The notes below the pieces were generated by a model, which was not told the DNA's origin, did no database searches, and saw nothing but the letters and a program-made list of their open reading frames with translations. Of a DNA stretch of 64,000 nt, positions 18,500 to 27,397 are shown in pieces. Source of the stretch: Rhodococcus pseudokoreensis (GTDB taxonomy: Bacteria; Actinomycetota; Actinomycetes; Mycobacteriales; Mycobacteriaceae); the NCBI RefSeq assembly GCF_017068395.1, contig NZ_CP070619.1, positions 4,216,001-4,280,000 of the forward strand. The letters are read 5' to 3'. The position numbers and the translations under genes are program-made. The first letter of the stretch is position 1. The number at the start of each line of letters is the position of its first letter.

Positions 18500-20193
18500 A
18501 CACGACAGTTACCCAGACGACCCCCGACGAGCTGACCGCTCCCCTCGACCTTCTCCTCACCCGCGGAACCCGCGGCGTCGCTGCCCGCATGCTCCCCGAC
18601 AGTTCGTGGAGCCGGTTCGGCATCAGCCTCGCCGGCAGGCCCCGCACCGTCGCGCTGCGCGGCGGCGCCCTCGTCCGTGAACTCGGTGCGATCGTCGCCG
18701 GCACGTCCGACCGGGCTCCCGCGAAGGCCGACAAGCGTTTCGGCGACGCCGCGTGGCAGCAGAATCCCGCCCTGCGGCGGGCCATGCAGGCGTATCTCGC
18801 CACCTCCCACACCGCCACTGCCCTGCTCGACGACGCCGACCTGGACTGGCGCGATCACGAACGGATGCGGTTCGTGATCGACAACCTCGTCGAAGGTCTG
18901 TCGCCGACCAACAATCCGCTCCTCAGCCCGCTCGGCTGGAAGGCGATGGTGGACACCGGCGGACTCAGTGCTGCGCGCGGTGTCCGGGCCTTCCTCCGCG
19001 ACATGCAGTCGAGTCCACGGGTTCCTGTCATGGTCGAACCCGACGCGTTCGAGGTCGGGGAACACGTGGCGGCGACGAAGGGCGCCGTGGTGTTCCAGAC
19101 CCGCACGTTCGAACTGATCCACTATGCGCCGCAGACGGAGACGGTTCACGCGACGCCGTTGTTGATCGTCCCGCCCGTCATCAACAAGTACTACATCCTC
19201 GACATCGCGCCGGGCCGCAGCCTGATCGAGCACCTCGTGCAGCAGGGGCAGCAGGTCTTCGCGATCTCCTGGCGCAACCCCCACGCCCGGCACCGGGACT
19301 GGGGTGCCGACACGTACGGTGCCGCGATCCTGGAGGCTCTCGACGCGGTGCAGTGCATCGCCGGAACCACGAGCGCCCACGTCCTCGGCACCTGCTCGGG
19401 CGGCATCCTCGCCTCGATGGTCGCCGCCCACCTGACCGAGATCGGCGAGGGCGACCGCATCGCCGGCCTCACACTGGCCGTGACCGTTCTCGATCAGACC
19501 CGCGCCGGAACGGCGTCGGCGATGATGAGCGAGCGGGCCGCTGCCGCGGCGATCCGGGACTCGGCCGCCAAGGGATACCTCGACGGCCGCACGCTCGCGG
19601 AGATGTTCGCGTGGCTGCGTCCCACCGATCTGGTCTGGCGGTACTGGGTCAACAACTACGTGCAGGGCCGGTCGCCCGCCGCGTTCGACGTGCTGTTCTG
19701 GAACTCGGACACCACCCGCATGGCCGCGGCACTGCACCGCGACCTCGTCCTCCTCGGACTGCAGAACGCGCTGACGACGCCGGGCGCCGCCACCATGCTC
19801 GGCACGCCCGTCGACCTCGGCACGGTGACCGCGGATTCGTACGTCGTCGGCGGATCCGCCGACCACCTCTGCCCGTGGCAGTCCACGTACCGCAGTGCTC
19901 GCCTCCTCGGCAGCAAGGACGCCCGGTTCGTGCTGTCGTCGAACGGGCACATCGCCTCACTCGTGAACCCGCCGGGCAACCCGAGGGCGTCGTACCGGTT
20001 CGGCGAACCCGTCTCCGAGACCCCGGACGCGTGGCTGGCCACCGCGGAGACGGCGACGGACTCGTGGTGGACCGATTACGCGCACTGGCTCGCCGAACGC
20101 AGCGGACCCGACGTCGACGCACCGCACAGTCTCGGTGCCCGGCAGTACCCGCCGCTCGCCCCCGCCCCCGGCACCTACGTCCACCACTCCTGA
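18496..20193 (+). CDS. phaC: Class I poly(3-hydroxyalkanoate) synthase
   Basis: PHA polymerase of 565 residues, joining (R)-3-hydroxyacyl-CoA units into storage polyester at the granule surface. The hallmark PLLIVPPVINKYYILDIAPG and VFAISWRNP blocks are present. The lipase-like box GTCSGG carries the catalytic Cys300, with Asp456 (SADHLCPW) and His485 (NGHIASLVNPPG). The length fits class I enzymes, which act without a PhaE or PhaR partner; neither partner nor a phasin gene is seen nearby. The start overlaps the acyl-CoA synthetase stop (ATGA), and the (R)-hydratase gene follows at 28 bases. Confidence 0.95.
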   Translation: MNTTVTQTTPDELTAPLDLLLTRGTRGVAARMLPDSSWSRFGISLAGRPRTVALRGGALVRELGAIVAGTSDRAPAKADKRFGDAAWQQNPALRRAMQAYLATSHTATALLDDADLDWRDHERMRFVIDNLVEGLSPTNNPLLSPLGWKAMVDTGGLSAARGVRAFLRDMQSSPRVPVMVEPDAFEVGEHVAATKGAVVFQTRTFELIHYAPQTETVHATPLLIVPPVINKYYILDIAPGRSLIEHLVQQGQQVFAISWRNPHARHRDWGADTYGAAILEALDAVQCIAGTTSAHVLGTCSGGILASMVAAHLTEIGEGDRIAGLTLAVTVLDQTRAGTASAMMSERAAAAAIRDSAAKGYLDGRTLAEMFAWLRPTDLVWRYWVNNYVQGRSPAAFDVLFWNSDTTRMAAALHRDLVLLGLQNALTTPGAATMLGTPVDLGTVTADSYVVGGSADHLCPWQSTYRSARLLGSKDARFVLSSNGHIASLVNPPGNPRASYRFGEPVSETPDAWLATAETATDSWWTDYAHWLAERSGPDVDAPHSLGARQYPPLAPAPGTYVHHS

Positions 20194-20220
20194 CCCGCTC
20201 GTCACCGACAGAGGAACACC

Positions 20221-20673
20221 ATGACCCTGCATCTCACCCACCCCGCCGAACTCATCGAGTCGGTCGGCCGGACCATCGGAACCACCGGCCCCTACAAGGT
20301 CCTGCAAGACCAGGTGAACCTGTTCGCGGAGGCGACCGGCGACTTCCAGTGGATCCACACCGATCCGGATCGCGCCGCCGCCGGGCCCTTCGGCGGCACC
20401 GTCGCACACGGCTACCTGACGCTGTCGCTGGCGCCGAGCATCCTCGCGGAGGCACTCACCGTCGACGGCGTGAACGCCGCCCTCAACTACGGACTGAACA
20501 AGGTCCGGTTCCCGGCCCCGCTGCCCGTCGGCTCCGTTCTGCGCGCCACCGTGGACCTCACCGCAGCCGAACAGAAACCGGCCGGCGTCGAAGCAGTCTT
20601 CCGGCTGACCTACGAGATCGACGGCGGAACCCGTCCGGTGTGCGTCGCCGACGTCGTGGTGCTCTACACGTGA
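20221..20673 (+). CDS. phaJ: (R)-specific enoyl-CoA hydratase, MaoC family (PhaJ-like)
   Basis: Hot-dog hydratase of 150 residues, adding water to trans-2-enoyl-CoA to give (R)-3-hydroxyacyl-CoA, the PHA synthase substrate. The catalytic hydratase-2 pattern is seen in FAEATGDFQWIHTDPDRA (Asp and His) followed by GTVAHGYLTLSL. The length is that of single-domain PhaJ enzymes. It lies between the synthase and depolymerase genes, so it probably supplies monomer from acyl-CoA oxidation. Its TGA overlaps the next GTG. Confidence 0.92.
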   Translation: MTLHLTHPAELIESVGRTIGTTGPYKVLQDQVNLFAEATGDFQWIHTDPDRAAAGPFGGTVAHGYLTLSLAPSILAEALTVDGVNAALNYGLNKVRFPAPLPVGSVLRATVDLTAAEQKPAGVEAVFRLTYEIDGGTRPVCVADVVVLYT

Positions 20674-21512
20674 CGGTGACCGAACTGTTCGGCAGCCGCG
20701 ACCGGTTCGAGGACAGGATCGTTCCGGTGTGCGGGCTGCGGATCCGGGTGCGGATCCGCACCGGCACCGGCGTGCCCCTCGTGCTGTGCAACGGCATCGG
20801 CGCCGGCCTGGAAGTGCTCGAACCGCTGGTCGCCGCGCTGGATCCGGCCACGACGATCATCCGTTTCGACGTCCCGGGCACCGGAGGTTCGCCCGCGTCC
20901 CCGGTTCCGTACGCACTCCCGGCCCTCGCCTGTGGTCTGAGCCGGTTGCTCGACGAGATCGGGGTCGGCACCGTCGACGTCCTCGGGTTGTCGTGGGGCG
21001 GAGCGCTGGCCCAGCAGTTCGCCCTGCAGCACCCGCGGCGGTGCCGGCGTCTGGTCCTCGTCGCCACCGGCACCGGCGCCCTCATGATTCCGGGTCATCC
21101 GCGCGTGCTCTCGAAGATGCTGACCCCGAAGCGGTTCACCGACCCCGCATACGCATCGGCCGTCGCCGGCGACCTGTACGGCGGCGCCGCCCGCCGCGCC
21201 GGCGGCGAGGGCGACGTGGCGCGGATCTTCGGGAAGCAGCGGCAGGCCGGGTCCCGGGTCGGCTATCTCCACCAACTCCTCGCGGGCGCCCTGTGGACGA
21301 GCCTTCCCGTCCTGCCGCTCATCCGGCAGCCCACACTCGTCGTCGCGGGCACCGACGACCCGATCATTCCCGTCCTCAACGCTCGCATCATGAACGCACT
21401 TCTGCCGCACGCGACGTTGCACATCCACCCGGGCGGGCACATCGACATCGTCACCGACGCATCCGGACTCGCACCGGTGGTCGCCGGGTTCCTCGCCGAC
21501 TCCGGAACCTGA
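20670..21512 (+). CDS. phaZ: Intracellular PHA depolymerase, alpha/beta hydrolase (PhaZ-like)
   Basis: Serine hydrolase of 280 residues whose sequence blocks resemble the medium-chain PHA depolymerase PhaZ of pseudomonads: LVLCNGIGAGLEVLEPLVAAL, FDVPGTGGS, WGGALAQQFA and PTLVVAGTDDP. Catalytic residues are Ser108 (GLSWGG), Asp229 or Asp230 (GTDDP) and His257 (GGHIDIV). It would mobilise the stored polyester to free hydroxy acids, which the acyl-CoA synthetase upstream could reactivate. The GTG at 20670 overlaps the hydratase stop (GTGA). It is the last gene of the cluster and is convergent with the next gene at 12 bases. Confidence 0.88.
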   Translation: MTVTELFGSRDRFEDRIVPVCGLRIRVRIRTGTGVPLVLCNGIGAGLEVLEPLVAALDPATTIIRFDVPGTGGSPASPVPYALPALACGLSRLLDEIGVGTVDVLGLSWGGALAQQFALQHPRRCRRLVLVATGTGALMIPGHPRVLSKMLTPKRFTDPAYASAVAGDLYGGAARRAGGEGDVARIFGKQRQAGSRVGYLHQLLAGALWTSLPVLPLIRQPTLVVAGTDDPIIPVLNARIMNALLPHATLHIHPGGHIDIVTDASGLAPVVAGFLADSGT

Positions 21513-21524
21513 ACGGGGAGAGAG

Positions 21525-23216
21525 TCAGCCGTCCGCTCCCATCTCGGCGAGTACGGTCCGCAGTCGCTCGTTGTCCGCCGGGGTCCAGCCGTCCGGGGGC
21601 AGGATCGCGCTCCATGCGTCGGCGATGTCGACGACGTAGGAGTGCCCGTGCCCGTCCGGGACGCCCGTCGACACCGCCATGTCCGCCGCAACCTGCAGGA
21701 ACGTCACGAACGGGAACCATTGCGTGCTGTCCAGGACGTCGTACCCGCGGTCCTCCTTCAGCCAGTCGGGTTCGCTCACGAGCAGTTCCGGTGCCCACCA
21801 CACGATCGGGTCGGACGCGTGCTGCAGGTACACCATCCGTGGCTTCCCCCAGGGAGTCTCGGGGCGCGGCAGATCCTCCGGCGCCCGCGCACCGAATCGC
21901 ACGGTCTCCCCGTCCTCGTAGATCGGAAGCCATTCGGGTGAGCCGGGATCGCGGTTGGTCGTGACGTCCGTCCAGATCTTGTTCGCATTCGGCGGCCCGG
22001 TGAACAGCACGCCGTCGGTGCGCGCCTCGATGTCGTCGACACTGCCGAACGCACTCTCGCCGCCGAAGGAGCCCAGGCTCTCCCCCATCACGACCAGTTT
22101 CGGACGGGTCTCCGGGGGCAATTTCTTCCACTTGTCGTACACCGCGTCGAATTGTGCCTCCCCCGCCTGCCGGGCCCGCTCCTTGTCCACCAGGAACGAC
22201 AGCCAGCTGGGGAGATACGAGTACTGCAGCCCGACGATCGCGGTGTCGCCGTTGTACATGTACTCGAGTGAGGAGGCGAGACTTTCGTTGATCCATCCGG
22301 TGCCGGTGGTGGTCGCCACGCCGATCACCGCGCGATCGAACCCGCCGGCCCGTTCGAGTTCGTCCGCTGCCAGTTGGGCGCTTTCCCGGATCGAATCGCC
22401 ACCGCTCGCGAGCCCGGCGTAGACCCGGATCGGTTCCAGCGCGGGCCGTCCGCCGTTGAAAGCGGACAGTTCCTCGACGGTCGGGCCACGCGAGATGAAC
22501 GACCGGCCCTGCCGCCCCAGCGAATCCCACGTGACCAGCGATTCCGGTCCGCCCGAACGCAGCGTCGTCGTCGGCGGTTCGTCACCGGCCTTGGTCTCCT
22601 GGTTGACCGCGGCGAACGAATTGTTCAGACCGGTCATGATCACGCGCACCGCCACCCCGTTGAGGAGTGCGAACAGCAGCGCTACCGCCAGCACGCCGAT
22701 CACGGTCGCCGAGATCCGCCGCGGCACGACCCGGCTGATCTTGCGTTCGACCCACCGCACCGCCCGCAGCAGCAGCCGGGAGATCGCAACCAACAGGACG
22801 AAGATCAGCACCGCCACGATCACCGTGACGAGGTAGCCCGTCCACGGGAACGATGCGGCGCTCATGAGTGCCCGGAGCTCGTCCTGCCAATTCGCGAACC
22901 ACACCAGCATCACCGCGGTTCCGATGAGCCCGATCCCCAACGCGCCCCACCGAACCCAGGTCTTCACACGGTCCGGGGGCTCCCGCCGCACGAGATGGCG
23001 AACCAGAGCGGAACCCAGGAAGCCGAGAGCATAGCCGACCGCCGCCGAGACACCGGTCACCAGTCCCTGGAAGAACGGGCCCCGCGGCAGCAGCGTCGGT
23101 GTCAATGAAAGCCACACGAACAGCACTGCGACGACCAGGCCGCCGAACGCATAGCGGTGCGGGAGCCAGCGACGGTGCCGCTCGGGCGGTCGTGTCGATT
23201 CGGGTTTGTCGGTCAT
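21525..23216 (-). CDS. Membrane-anchored alpha/beta hydrolase, Abhydrolase_9 family
   Basis: Protein of 563 residues with about four to five membrane helices in the N-terminal 200 residues (Abhydrolase_9_N type) and a C-terminal hydrolase domain. The nucleophile elbow appears as VVMGESLGSFGGES, and a late GVPDGHGHSYV supplies a His. This two-part architecture is common in mycobacteria and rhodococci, but its substrate is unknown; a cell-envelope lipid or ester is plausible from the membrane location. It is convergent with phaZ and upstream of nothing obviously related. Confidence 0.85.
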   Translation of the reverse strand: MTDKPESTRPPERHRRWLPHRYAFGGLVVAVLFVWLSLTPTLLPRGPFFQGLVTGVSAAVGYALGFLGSALVRHLVRREPPDRVKTWVRWGALGIGLIGTAVMLVWFANWQDELRALMSAASFPWTGYLVTVIVAVLIFVLLVAISRLLLRAVRWVERKISRVVPRRISATVIGVLAVALLFALLNGVAVRVIMTGLNNSFAAVNQETKAGDEPPTTTLRSGGPESLVTWDSLGRQGRSFISRGPTVEELSAFNGGRPALEPIRVYAGLASGGDSIRESAQLAADELERAGGFDRAVIGVATTTGTGWINESLASSLEYMYNGDTAIVGLQYSYLPSWLSFLVDKERARQAGEAQFDAVYDKWKKLPPETRPKLVVMGESLGSFGGESAFGSVDDIEARTDGVLFTGPPNANKIWTDVTTNRDPGSPEWLPIYEDGETVRFGARAPEDLPRPETPWGKPRMVYLQHASDPIVWWAPELLVSEPDWLKEDRGYDVLDSTQWFPFVTFLQVAADMAVSTGVPDGHGHSYVVDIADAWSAILPPDGWTPADNERLRTVLAEMGADG

Positions 23217-23276
23217 CTCATGCTCTCCGGACGGGGCGGACGCGACGATTCCTCGTGCCGCAGTTCGAGCAACGAC

Positions 23277-23684
23277 CTAGATGCTCTCCTCGTAGCCCGG
23301 GTGCCACGTCGCGACGGCCCAGATCACGAACACGTCGAGCAGAATGATGACGATCGACCACAACGGGTAGTGGGGCAGCCACAGGAAATTCGCAAGGATC
23401 GACAACGCGCAGATCACCATCGCCCCGACCCGGGCCCACGTCGCACCGGTGAACAGCATGACGCCGACTATCGCGACGATCACGCCGAGCACGAGGTGGA
23501 TCCACCCCCACGCCGTCGTGTCGAATTCGTAGACGTATTGCGGCCCCGCCACGACCAAGTCGTCCTTCATCAGCGCCGAGATACCCGAGAGCACGTGCAG
23601 TATTCCGATAGTGAGCAGAACTATCGCTGCCACCATGGATGTGGCCGCTGCAACCCCCTGCTTGACCAACGATTGATCGGACAT
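23277..23684 (-). CDS. DUF7144 family membrane protein, paralog 2
   Basis: Membrane protein of 135 residues with four hydrophobic helices. It has the N-terminal MSDQSLVKQGVA and the family blocks WGWIHLVLG, FLWLPHYPLW and VIWAVATWHP. The start at 23684 is preferred to the ATG at 23690 because AAGGGG lies six bases upstream of it. A plausible promoter (23722-23750) precedes it. It is divergent from paralog 3, which starts at 23850, so this is a back-to-back pair with a 165-base shared control region. Confidence 0.88.
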   Translation of the reverse strand: MSDQSLVKQGVAAATSMVAAIVLLTIGILHVLSGISALMKDDLVVAGPQYVYEFDTTAWGWIHLVLGVIVAIVGVMLFTGATWARVGAMVICALSILANFLWLPHYPLWSIVIILLDVFVIWAVATWHPGYEESI

Positions 23685-23721
23685 GGCCATCCCCTTCCCG
23701 GAGATGCGGTGGGATGGAGAC

Positions 23722-23750
23722 ATTGTCGCCGCCCAGTCGCTCGAGGTCAA
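23722..23750 (-). promoter_or_regulatory. Candidate sigma-70-type promoter for DUF7144 paralog 2
   Basis: Reading the minus strand, TTGACC (23750-23745) is followed after 17 bases by GACAAT (23727-23722), about 38 bases before the start codon. Matches to the consensus are 5/6 and 4/6. Confidence 0.4.
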
Positions 23751-23849
23751 CATGTGCCCGGTACTGGAATCTCGCTGACAGCAGGCAATCCGACGGAGGA
23801 TACTTACATTCGCCAGTTCATTTCGTACGTTGACGAAAGAGGAACGGTC

Positions 23850-24248
23850 ATGTCCGAGGAATCGCTGGTCAAACAAGGTGTCGCAAAGGGAACCTCGATG
23901 GGTGGGGCGGTACTCCTCGTCACCGTCGGCCTGCTCGAGTTCTTCCAGGGTATCTCCGCGATCGCCAAGGACGACGTCATCGTCGTCGGGATCGAGTACA
24001 CCTACAAATTCGACGTCACCGCGTGGGGATGGTTCCATCTCGTACTCGGCGTGATCGTGGCCGGCGTCGGTATCGCGCTGTTCACCGGAGCCACCTGGGC
24101 CCGGGTCGGCGCCATGGTCCTCTGCGCCGTCTCGATCTTCGTCAATTTCCTGTGGCTGCCGTATTACCCCCTGTGGGCGATCACGATCATCGCGCTGAAC
24201 GCGGTCGTGATCTGGGCGGTCGCCACCTGGAATCCCGAAACGGTCTGA
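23850..24248 (+). CDS. DUF7144 family membrane protein, paralog 3
   Basis: Membrane protein of 132 residues, MSEESLVKQGVAKGTS at the N-terminus and WGWFHLVLG, FLWLPYYPLW and VIWAVATWNP in the body; four predicted helices. The ATG at 23850 has AGAGGA seven bases upstream. It is followed after six bases by the multi-spanning protein at 24255, so the two are probably one transcript. Function unknown. Confidence 0.88.
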   Translation: MSEESLVKQGVAKGTSMGGAVLLVTVGLLEFFQGISAIAKDDVIVVGIEYTYKFDVTAWGWFHLVLGVIVAGVGIALFTGATWARVGAMVLCAVSIFVNFLWLPYYPLWAITIIALNAVVIWAVATWNPETV

Positions 24249-24254
24249 TCGACG

Positions 24255-25661
24255 ATGGACGAGGCCACGGGCGCAGACTCACTCGGCAAGGATGAACGCG
24301 CCGAACTGCTCCGGTTACGCGAAGAAGTCGCCACCCTGCGAGGCCAGGCGGCGGGTGCCGCTGCCGGTGTTCCCGCCGAGCCGGTTTCCCGCCCACCACG
24401 GCAGGGGCTGCGCTGGACGGCCGTGACGATTCTGCTCGTGCTCGTCGCCGTCCTCGCGGTCGCGTCGGTGACCGCCCGCTTCACCCGCAGCCAGATCCTC
24501 GACACCGATCGGTACGTGAGCACGGTGGCGCCGCTGGGCTCGAATCCCGCACTGCAGGCGGATATCACGAACCAGATCACCGACGAGATCTTCACCCGAG
24601 TCGACGTCGAGGGTCTCACCAAGGAAGCCCTGACCGCGCTGACCGACGTGTCGAATCTCGCCGCGAACGCACCACGCCTCGATCAGGCAGTGATCGGCCT
24701 CGCACCGGTGCTCACCAGTCAGGCCAAGAACTTCGTCCATGACACGGTCAGCTCGCTCGTCCGATCCCAGCAGTTCGAGGACCTGTGGATTCAGGCGAAC
24801 CGCGCGGCGCACAACGCACTCGTGGCGGTGATGACGGGAAACTACGGCCTCAGCTCGGTGGAAGTCGACCAGAGCGGCACCGTCAGCATCTCCCTCGGTA
24901 CCGTCATCGACCGGGTGAAATCGGAACTCAGCGGACGCGGTTTCGCCTTCGCCGACAAGATCCCGTCGGTGGACAAGCAATTCGTGCTCTTCCAATCTCC
25001 CGAACTCGTGAAGGCGCAGCGCGCCGTCCGCGCACTCGACAAGGCCTCGGCGATCCTGCCGTGGCTGGGCATCGCCTGCGCCGCCGCCGCCGTGGCCGTC
25101 GCACCCACGGGCCGGAGGCTCCGCGCCCTCGCGCTCGCAGGTCTCGCGATCGCCCTCGGAATGCTCGCTCTCGCCATCGGGATTCTCGTCGGGCGGGCGA
25201 TCTACCTCGACAGCGTCCCACCCGACGTCCTGTCGCCCGACGCGGCTACGGCGGTCATCGACACGGTGCTGGTTCCGCTGCGGACGAGTCTGCGCGCGGT
25301 GGCAGTGCTGGGTCTGGTGATCGCACTCGGCGCCTATCTCATCGGTGGCTCGTCCTCGGCGACCGCGGTGCGTCGCGGCTACGGGCAGGCACTCGACTTC
25401 GTCCGGCGGTCCGGCAGCGGCCGGCCACCGAACGAAGTGGAGCGGTGGGCCTATCAGCTCCGCATTCCGTTGCGCTGCGCGGTGATCGGTATCGCCGCGG
25501 TGCTGCTGATGTTCTGGCGCTACCCCACCGGGCTGGTCGTCCTGTGGATCGTTCTCATCGGACTGCTGGCGCTCGTGGCGATCGAGTTGCTCGTCCGCCC
25601 GGCCCGCAACGCCGCCGCGACGACGACGACGACGGAAGCTATGCCGACGTCTTCGCCTTAG
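24255..25661 (+). CDS. Multi-spanning membrane protein of unknown function
   Basis: A 468-residue protein. A charged N-terminus with a short coiled-coil-like segment (KDERAELLRLREEVATLRGQ) is followed by one membrane helix near residue 60, a large domain of about 190 residues outside the core membrane region, and four further hydrophobic helices from about residue 260 to the C-terminus. The C-terminal tail is Thr-rich. I do not recognise a characterised family. Co-location with a DUF7144 gene and absence of catalytic motifs suggest a structural or envelope-sensing role, but this is only inference. Confidence 0.8.
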   Translation: MDEATGADSLGKDERAELLRLREEVATLRGQAAGAAAGVPAEPVSRPPRQGLRWTAVTILLVLVAVLAVASVTARFTRSQILDTDRYVSTVAPLGSNPALQADITNQITDEIFTRVDVEGLTKEALTALTDVSNLAANAPRLDQAVIGLAPVLTSQAKNFVHDTVSSLVRSQQFEDLWIQANRAAHNALVAVMTGNYGLSSVEVDQSGTVSISLGTVIDRVKSELSGRGFAFADKIPSVDKQFVLFQSPELVKAQRAVRALDKASAILPWLGIACAAAAVAVAPTGRRLRALALAGLAIALGMLALAIGILVGRAIYLDSVPPDVLSPDAATAVIDTVLVPLRTSLRAVAVLGLVIALGAYLIGGSSSATAVRRGYGQALDFVRRSGSGRPPNEVERWAYQLRIPLRCAVIGIAAVLLMFWRYPTGLVVLWIVLIGLLALVAIELLVRPARNAAATTTTTEAMPTSSP

Positions 25662-25814
25662 ATCGTTTCTGTCGACACCACGCCGGGACGTCACCGCCGG
25701 GATCGCGGCCACCATTGGTTGTAACGGGGTGCTGTCGTCGGTGTTGGCCCCGGACAGTCCACGACCAGCGGGATTCCATTCGCTTCGAACAGGAACTGGT
25801 AAAGGCGCAGCACA

Positions 25815-25843
25815 GCCGCCGCGGCTTGGGCAGCCGCGGCGGC
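25815..25843 (-). terminator. GC-rich hairpin after the SHOCT gene
   Basis: A perfect 12-bp inverted repeat (25815-25826 GCCGCCGCGGCT and 25832-25843) with a 5-base loop lies nine bases beyond the SHOCT gene stop. No T-run is present, so it may be a terminator or an mRNA 3'-end stabiliser. Confidence 0.55.
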
Positions 25844-25851
25844 GTCGCACG

Positions 25852-26229
25852 CTACACCAGTGTCTTCGCCTTGATCGCCTGGAACTCGGCCTCGGTGATC
25901 GCCCCGGAATCGAGGAGCGCCTTGGCATCCGAGATCTCCTGAGCCGGAGACTTCCCGGCAACGTCCCGAATGTAGGTGTCCTGTGCGTGCTTCACTTGCT
26001 GGGCGGCGGCCATGGAGCGCTTCGCCATGCCATCGCTGTTGACGATCAGGTAGATCAGCGCCGACAGGAACGGAATGAAGAACAGGAAGAAGATCCAGAT
26101 CGCCTTCACCCACCCCGAAGTGTCGCGGTCCCGGAACAGATCGGTGATGATCGAGAACAGCACCGTCAGGTACGCCACGAAGGCGAAACAGACGAAGATG
26201 AACCAGAAAAACTCCCAGAAGCCTTCCAT
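25852..26229 (-). CDS. Membrane protein with PLDc_N-like helices and C-terminal SHOCT domain
   Basis: A 125-residue protein. Two hydrophobic helices (WFIFVCFAFVAYLTVLFSII and IWIFFLFFIPFLSALIYLIV) have the pattern of the phospholipase-D N-terminal membrane module. The C-terminal SHOCT domain is EISDAKALLDSGAITEAEFQAIKAKTLV, a short helical oligomerisation module. The ATG at 26229 has GGAG about eight bases upstream and is preferred to the GTG at 26247. It is the last gene of a four-gene minus-strand group. Function unknown; such proteins often accompany stress-induced small proteins. Confidence 0.85.
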   Translation of the reverse strand: MEGFWEFFWFIFVCFAFVAYLTVLFSIITDLFRDRDTSGWVKAIWIFFLFFIPFLSALIYLIVNSDGMAKRSMAAAQQVKHAQDTYIRDVAGKSPAQEISDAKALLDSGAITEAEFQAIKAKTLV

Positions 26230-26259
26230 TTTCAGTGCTCCGTCCACTCGGTGTTGCGG

Positions 26260-26547
26260 TCAGGAGGCCAGAATCTTGGCCTTCTCCGTGTTGAACTCTT
26301 CCTCGGTGAGAACCCCCTGATCGCGGAGTTCACCGAGTTGTTTCAGGGCGGCAATACGATCCATGCCGCCTGCCGGTGGTGCGGGCTGCGCCGGCGGCGG
26401 GGCCTGCGGCGGAGCCTGCTGCTGTTGGGGGGCAGGCTGGTTCGCCGACCACCGCTGACCTTGTCGCCGGGAGACCCGGTTGGAGACGGCGGTCGCGGTG
26501 CCGGCCACGACGGCGGTCCGGGCGATCCCGCGCAGAAGTCCTGGCAT
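26260..26547 (-). CDS. SHOCT domain protein with Gln/Pro-rich linker
   Basis: A 95-residue protein: a short N-terminal hydrophobic/basic segment (MPGLLRGIARTAVVAGTATAV), a Gln/Pro-rich low-complexity linker (about residues 37-60), and a SHOCT domain DRIAALKQLGELRDQGVLTE at the C-terminus. The start at 26547 has GAGGAG upstream and excludes the longer overlapping frame. It lies 30 bases from the downstream SHOCT gene and 34 bases from DUF6325, so these are co-transcribed. Confidence 0.85.
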   Translation of the reverse strand: MPGLLRGIARTAVVAGTATAVSNRVSRRQGQRWSANQPAPQQQQAPPQAPPPAQPAPPAGGMDRIAALKQLGELRDQGVLTEEEFNTEKAKILAS

Positions 26548-26581
26548 GATGTGCTCCTCAGCTCTCGATTCGGCGGCCTGT

Positions 26582-27031
26582 TCAGCTGGAGGCGTCGAGC
26601 GCGTCGAGCGCCGCCAGAATGCCCTGGACGGGGATGCGCCCGGACGCCACGAGCTGGGCCCCCTCGCGCCGCAGCGCGGAAGCGAACGGTGCGGCCCAAC
26701 AATTCTCGTACACGAGAACCGCCCCGGCACACCCGGGCTCGAGCACGGCCGCGGCTTCCTCGAGGTCTGTGCGGTCGATCAGCCCCGATGCCGCTTCGGC
26801 GAAGAGCGTCACGTCCACACCGCCCTCGAAACCGAGGTCCTCGATGGCGATACCGGACAGCGCACCGTCGGCATCCTTGCGGGCGAAGATCAGGTCGAGT
26901 ACCCGGATGATGTTCCGTTCGACGAGATCGATCAGAAGTGGGAGTGCCGATCCGTCGGGTTTCCGGTCTGCAGGGAACTCCACGACGAGATAGTCGATGG
27001 GCCCGAGCACGTCGAGATCGTTGTCGTTCAC
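26582..27031 (-). CDS. DUF6325 family protein
   Basis: A 149-residue cytosolic protein matching the DUF6325 pattern: GPIDYLVVEFP at the N-terminus, LLIDLVERNIIRVLDLIFARKD, and VLVYENCWAAPFASALRREG near the C-terminus. The GTG start has GAGG seven bases upstream. Proteins of this type are regularly found next to SHOCT proteins in actinobacteria, as here. The biochemical role is unknown. Confidence 0.85.
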   Translation of the reverse strand: MNDNDLDVLGPIDYLVVEFPADRKPDGSALPLLIDLVERNIIRVLDLIFARKDADGALSGIAIEDLGFEGGVDVTLFAEAASGLIDRTDLEEAAAVLEPGCAGAVLVYENCWAAPFASALRREGAQLVASGRIPVQGILAALDALDASS

Positions 27032-27109
27032 CGCAGGACCTCTTTTCTGAAGACAGCAGCGGCAGCCACACGGGCTTCCGCTCAGTATCCATGAGGGAGT
27101 GCGGCACCG

Positions 27110-27397
27110 CTAGAGAACAAAGTCACCCGATTCGGCCGTCTCGCGGGCCGCGAGATCGCGGCGGGCAGCCTTCTCGACGAGGAGGGGAATGAAGTCACGA
27201 ACCCTGCTCTCCGCCAGTCGCTTGTGAACAGTGCGCACGATGAGTTCGACGTCGACCGACGAGACCGACGGGTACCGAGTGATCAGGCGCGCGATGACCT
27301 TTTCGACTTGAAGCAGTTCGTCGTCCCCGGTCATCGACCAATCGTCATCCCGGCCGCGGGCCACCGTCAAGGCACGAAACGGATTCTCGAACAACAC
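27110..27397 (-). CDS. Three-helix bundle dimerization domain protein
   Basis: Small cytosolic protein of up to 95 residues, rich in helix-forming residues (LLQVEKVIARLITRYPSVSS, VELIVRTVHKRLAESRVRDF, IPLLVEKAARRDLAARE), typical of the actinobacterial three-helix bundle dimerization domain. The start is uncertain: GTG at 27397, or ATG at 27334 (MTGDDELL), which would keep the domain intact. It is 78 bases upstream of the DUF6325 gene on the same strand and divergent from DUF7144 paralog 4. Confidence 0.75.
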   Translation of the reverse strand: MLFENPFRALTVARGRDDDWSMTGDDELLQVEKVIARLITRYPSVSSVDVELIVRTVHKRLAESRVRDFIPLLVEKAARRDLAARETAESGDFVL

